Origin: Tissierellaceae bacterium
Lineage (GTDB): Bacteria > Bacillota > Clostridia > Tissierellales > Tissierellaceae
DNA length: 8,334 nt
Assembly (NCBI GenBank): GCA_029264075.1
Contig: JARICQ010000069.1
Location: 1-8,334, forward strand
Direction: 5' to 3'
Below, piece after piece: positions 6,920-8,334 of this stretch. Under the pieces are notes generated by a model. The model saw nothing but the letters and a program-made list of their open reading frames with translations. It did no database searches and had not been told where the DNA came from. Within the stretch, counting starts at the first letter, position 1; each line of letters opens with the position of its first letter. The translations under genes and the position numbers were made by a program.

Positions 6920-7816
6920 GTGAAAACATTAAAAGATCTTTTAAATATAAATTTAGATAAGAAAATGAGATTGGTTGTAGTAGCCGCAAATGACAATGAA
7001 GTAATAGAAGCTGTAAATGAAGCGCAAGAGTTAAATATAATAGATGCAATACTAATAGGAGACTCAAAAGAAATAATATCTATACTAGATGAAAAAAAAT
7101 TAAACATTGAATTATTCAATATAATAGATGAAAAAGATATGGTTAGCGCAGCTGAAATAGGAGTTAAGATGGTATCTGATGGAGAAGCTGATTTTATAAT
7201 GAAAGGTTTAATAGATACTTCGCTTTTACTCAAGGCTGTATTAAACAAAGAATGGGGTCTTAGAACTGATTCTTTACTGTCGCATGTGATGGTATATGAA
7301 GTAGCTAGCTATTCCAAACTAATATACTTAACAGATGGTGGGATGAATTTAGAACCAAATCTTGAAGAAAAGAAAAAGATAATAGAAAATGCAGCTAAAG
7401 TTGCTAGATCAATGGGTAATGAAAAAATAAAGGTAGCAGCACTTGCAGCTAAAGAAAAAGTAAATCCAAAGATGAAGGCTACAGTGGAAGCTGACCAACT
7501 AAAAACTCAATATAAAAATGGAGAGTTTTCAAAAGACATAATAGTAGATGGACCATTGGCCTTAGATTTAGCTCTATCAAAAGAAGCAGCTGAGATTAAA
7601 AAAATTGATTCAGAGGTAGCTGGAGATATAGATATATTGCTGGTTCCGAATATAGAGATGGGAAATGGAATAGGAAAGACTATAACCTATCTTGCAAATG
7701 GCAAATCCGCAGGAGTAGTAATGGGAGCAAAAGTACCAATAGTATTAGTATCAAGAGCAGACGATCATGAATCTAAATTATATTCAATAGCTCTAGGAGC
7801 TGTTGTTGCAAGGTAA
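6920..7816 (+). CDS. ptb: Phosphate butyryltransferase (phosphotransbutyrylase), GTG start
   Basis: Catalyses the reversible exchange of butyryl-CoA and phosphate to butyryl-phosphate and CoA, the first step of butyrate formation with ATP gain; some members use branched or other short acyl-CoAs. The 298 residues match the usual roughly 300 and are shorter than typical phosphate acetyltransferases. Family landmarks are KGLIDT (95-100), SLLSHV (118-123), TDGGMN (138-143), DGPLALDLALS (210-220), VPNIEMGNGIGKT (242-254) and VSRADD (277-282). The start is GTG at 6920, supported by AGAGGTGAT at 6908-6916; no ATG lies at that position. It is the last gene of the operon. The expected partner, butyrate kinase (buk), does not follow: the next features are an unused ribosome binding site and the rrn promoters. 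Substrate preference within the Pta/Ptb family cannot be settled from sequence alone. Confidence 0.88.
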   Translation: MKTLKDLLNINLDKKMRLVVVAANDNEVIEAVNEAQELNIIDAILIGDSKEIISILDEKKLNIELFNIIDEKDMVSAAEIGVKMVSDGEADFIMKGLIDTSLLLKAVLNKEWGLRTDSLLSHVMVYEVASYSKLIYLTDGGMNLEPNLEEKKKIIENAAKVARSMGNEKIKVAALAAKEKVNPKMKATVEADQLKTQYKNGEFSKDIIVDGPLALDLALSKEAAEIKKIDSEVAGDIDILLVPNIEMGNGIGKTITYLANGKSAGVVMGAKVPIVLVSRADDHESKLYSIALGAVVAR

Positions 7817-7823
7817 ATATAGT

Positions 7824-7830
7824 AGGAGAT
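7824..7830 (+). other. Orphan Shine-Dalgarno sequence after ptb
   Basis: AGGAGAT sits eight bases after the ptb stop, at the place and spacing expected for the next gene of an operon. No ATG or GTG follows within range, and the first TTG (7862) is followed by a stop after four codons. It may be a remnant of a lost downstream gene, or chance in purine-rich DNA. Confidence 0.35.
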
Positions 7831-7861
7831 AAAATAATTTTAAAAAACTTTCTAAAAAGCA

Positions 7862-7890
7862 TTGACATTTCTTTAAAAACTGTGTATCAT
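7862..7890 (+). promoter_or_regulatory. rrn promoter P1
   Basis: TTGACA (7862-7867), a perfect -35 box, is followed after exactly 17 bases by TATCAT (7885-7890). The predicted start is near 7897-7898, at the beginning of GTCGGCTG. A-rich tracts upstream (7831-7860) could act as an UP element. It is the most upstream of three tandem promoters ahead of 16S rRNA. Confidence 0.88.
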
Positions 7891-7905
7891 AATAAAAGTC
7901 GGCTG
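7885..7905 (+). repeat. Direct repeat A, copy 1 (-10 box plus start region of P1)
   Basis: A 21-base sequence running from the -10 box TATCAT through AATAAAAGTCGGCTG is repeated exactly at 7994-8014, 109 bases downstream. Similarity continues past it as a purine-rich segment ending in GACAAA in both copies. The repeat covers the -10 box, the discriminator and the first transcribed bases. Confidence 0.93.
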
Positions 7906-7940
7906 GGAAGACAAAGCTTTCTACAAGACAAAGAGTTGAA

Positions 7941-7960
7941 AAACTTTTTGAAAAAAGTTT
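7941..7960. repeat. AT-rich inverted repeat upstream of P2
   Basis: AAACTTTTT (7941-7949) and AAAAAGTTT (7952-7960) are exact reverse complements separated by GA. With only two G:C pairs in the stem and no U-tract of the usual kind, it is unlikely to be an efficient terminator. It occupies the UP-element position of P2, about 10-30 bases before its -35 box. Confidence 0.6.
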
Positions 7961-7978
7961 AAAAAAACAGTTGACAAA
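7951..7978 (+). repeat. Direct repeat B, copy 1 (A-tract UP region plus -35 of P2)
   Basis: A 28-base segment of A-tracts around GTTT, ending in CAGTTGACAAA, matches 8051-8078 with one mismatch (A at 7961, T at 8061), exactly 100 bases apart. It includes the -35 box and the upstream A-tracts typical of strong rrn UP elements. Confidence 0.92.
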
Positions 7979-7999
7979 CAATATCAAACATAGTATCAT
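7971..7999 (+). promoter_or_regulatory. rrn promoter P2
   Basis: TTGACA (7971-7976), 17 bases, TATCAT (7994-7999). The predicted start is near 8006-8007, again at GTCGGCTG. Its -10 and start region copy P1 and its -35 and upstream region copy P3, so it is the hinge of the tandem repeat. Confidence 0.9.
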
Positions 8000-8014
8000 A
8001 ATAAAAGTCGGCTG
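7994..8014 (+). repeat. Direct repeat A, copy 2 (-10 box plus start region of P2)
   Basis: Exact 21-base copy of 7885-7905. It is absent after P3, where the -10 box is TATACT and the transcript starts with a different sequence. Confidence 0.93.
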
Positions 8015-8050
8015 AAAGACAAACTTAAAAATCAGTTGAAAGACAGATTT

Positions 8051-8078
8051 AAAAAAGTTTTAAAAAACAGTTGACAAA
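8051..8078 (+). repeat. Direct repeat B, copy 2 (A-tract UP region plus -35 of P3)
   Basis: Matches 7951-7978 at 27 of 28 positions. The homology extends weakly upstream at the same 100-base offset (AGTTGAA at 7934-7940 and CAGTTGAA ending at 8040). Confidence 0.92.
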
Positions 8079-8099
8079 GCACTTAGTAGATGTTATACT
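8071..8099 (+). promoter_or_regulatory. rrn promoter P3 (closest to 16S)
   Basis: TTGACA (8071-8076), 17 bases, TATACT (8094-8099), with A-tract sequence upstream. The predicted start is near 8106, so the transcript begins at or just before the GCTGC hairpin at 8106-8125, giving a leader of about 140 bases before mature 16S. Confidence 0.9.
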
Positions 8100-8105
8100 A
8101 AATAA

Positions 8106-8125
8106 GCTGCCTCAGAGAGAGCAGC
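8106..8125 (+). promoter_or_regulatory. Leader hairpin, boxB-like, with adjacent boxA-like segment
   Basis: GCTGC (8106-8110) pairs with GCAGC (8121-8125); CTC (8111-8113) and GAG (8117-8119) can extend the stem with one bulged A. The sequence after it, ATTGAACCTAGACAATTAA (8126-8144), resembles the segment in clostridial rRNA leaders where the antitermination boxA is expected. An antitermination role (NusB/S10 loading) is inferred from position and resemblance. Confidence 0.5.
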
Positions 8126-8169
8126 ATTGAACCTAGACAATTAAACAGTGTAAGAAACTTTGAATTAGT

Positions 8170-8186
8170 TGACCTATAATAGGTCA
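8170..8186 (+). other. Second leader hairpin
   Basis: TGACCTA (8170-8176) and TAGGTCA (8180-8186) are exact reverse complements with a TAA loop, giving a 7-bp stem about 60 bases before mature 16S. No U-tract follows, so it is not a terminator. It may help leader folding or processing. The TATAAT inside it lacks a suitably spaced -35 box. Confidence 0.6.
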
Positions 8187-8245
8187 CAAAAGTAACACAC
8201 ATGAAACACAGTCAGCAAAATTTGAGCTAGTCAAGTCAAACACTT

Positions 8246-8334
8246 TTAATTGAGAGTTTGATCCTGGCTCAGGACGAACGCTGGCGGCGTGCTTAACACA
8301 TGCAAGTCGAGCGAAGTTTTCACGGCCGATCCCT
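8246..8334 (+). rRNA. rrs: 16S ribosomal RNA, 5' end (continues past window)
   Basis: AGAGTTTGATCCTGGCTCAG at 8253-8272 is the universal bacterial 16S 5' motif. It is followed by GACGAACGCTGGCGGCG and the conserved ACACATGCAAGTCGAGCG. Placing this motif at Escherichia coli position 8 puts the mature 5' end near 8246. Only 89 bases are present, reaching the first variable helix. The GGACGAACGCTGGCGGCGTG form is typical of Firmicutes and rules against Fusobacteria, another AT-rich group. Confidence 0.98.

Noticed and set aside
6769..7248. Minus-strand open frame of 159 codons across the end of the TPR gene and the start of ptb
   Set aside because: It runs antisense to two well-supported genes, has serine/isoleucine/phenylalanine-rich low-complexity content typical of antisense reading of AT-rich genes, and resembles no protein family.
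7793..7999. Minus-strand open frame overlapping the ptb end and rrn promoters
   Set aside because: It covers strong promoter repeats and A/T tracts that translate into Phe/Leu/Lys runs; there is no homology-like motif.
7936..8064. Additional weak promoters with TTGAAA at 7936-7941 and 8036-8041
   Set aside because: At 17-base spacing the -10 positions read TTAAAA and TTTAAA, poor matches. These are parts of the repeated A/T-rich upstream region.
7885..8078. Spaced repeats suggesting a CRISPR array
   Set aside because: The repeats coincide with -10 and -35 promoter elements, there are only two copies of each, and no unique spacer series or cas gene is present.
8169..8180. TTGACC directly followed by TATAAT, looking like a promoter
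   Set aside because: The two boxes abut with no spacer and belong to the TGACCTA/TAGGTCA hairpin; no proper -35 lies 17 bases before TATAAT.

Overview
The window looks like chromosomal DNA of an AT-rich Gram-positive anaerobe of the Clostridia/Tissierellia type. Three things support this: arginine is coded mainly by AGA/AGG and isoleucine mainly by ATA; the ribosome binding sites are strong GGAGG/GAGGTG types; and the 16S rRNA 5' end has a Firmicutes-like sequence. A butyrate-type phosphotransacylase fits a fermentative anaerobe. The genus cannot be fixed from 89 bases of 16S.

Layout. (1) Positions 1-2850 hold the C-terminal half of mutS2, cut by the window edge, followed after 22 bases by argS. 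Both are on the + strand and probably co-transcribed. (2) A perfect 46-bp palindrome at 2860-2905 is a bidirectional terminator shared with a small convergent minus-strand gene (64 codons, acidic product, unknown function), whose last codons lie inside the palindrome. (3) A 155-base divergent intergenic region (3084-3238) carries a candidate promoter for each direction. (4) Positions 3239-7816 form a tight four-gene + strand operon: a cobalamin-binding-type radical SAM protein (DUF4080-like), a six-helix membrane protein, a TPR protein and phosphate butyryltransferase (ptb, GTG start). (5) Positions 7817-8245 have no gene. They hold an orphan Shine-Dalgarno sequence and then a ribosomal RNA promoter region: three tandem promoters with near-consensus -35/-10 boxes and exact 17-bp spacers, embedded in a 100/109-bp tandem repeat, then a structured leader. 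(6) 16S rRNA begins at about 8246 and runs off the window.

How the parts relate. mutS2 (ribosome-collision rescue and nucleic-acid handling), argS (arginyl-tRNA synthesis) and the rrn operon are translation functions. The radical SAM, membrane and TPR genes have no assigned job that I can recognise, and their tight linkage is the main lead for an undescribed module. ptb would normally be followed by a butyrate kinase gene (buk). Here an unused ribosome binding site and an rrn operon follow instead, suggesting a rearrangement or a relocated kinase. I see no CRISPR array, insertion sequence, tRNA gene or clear phage or defence island.
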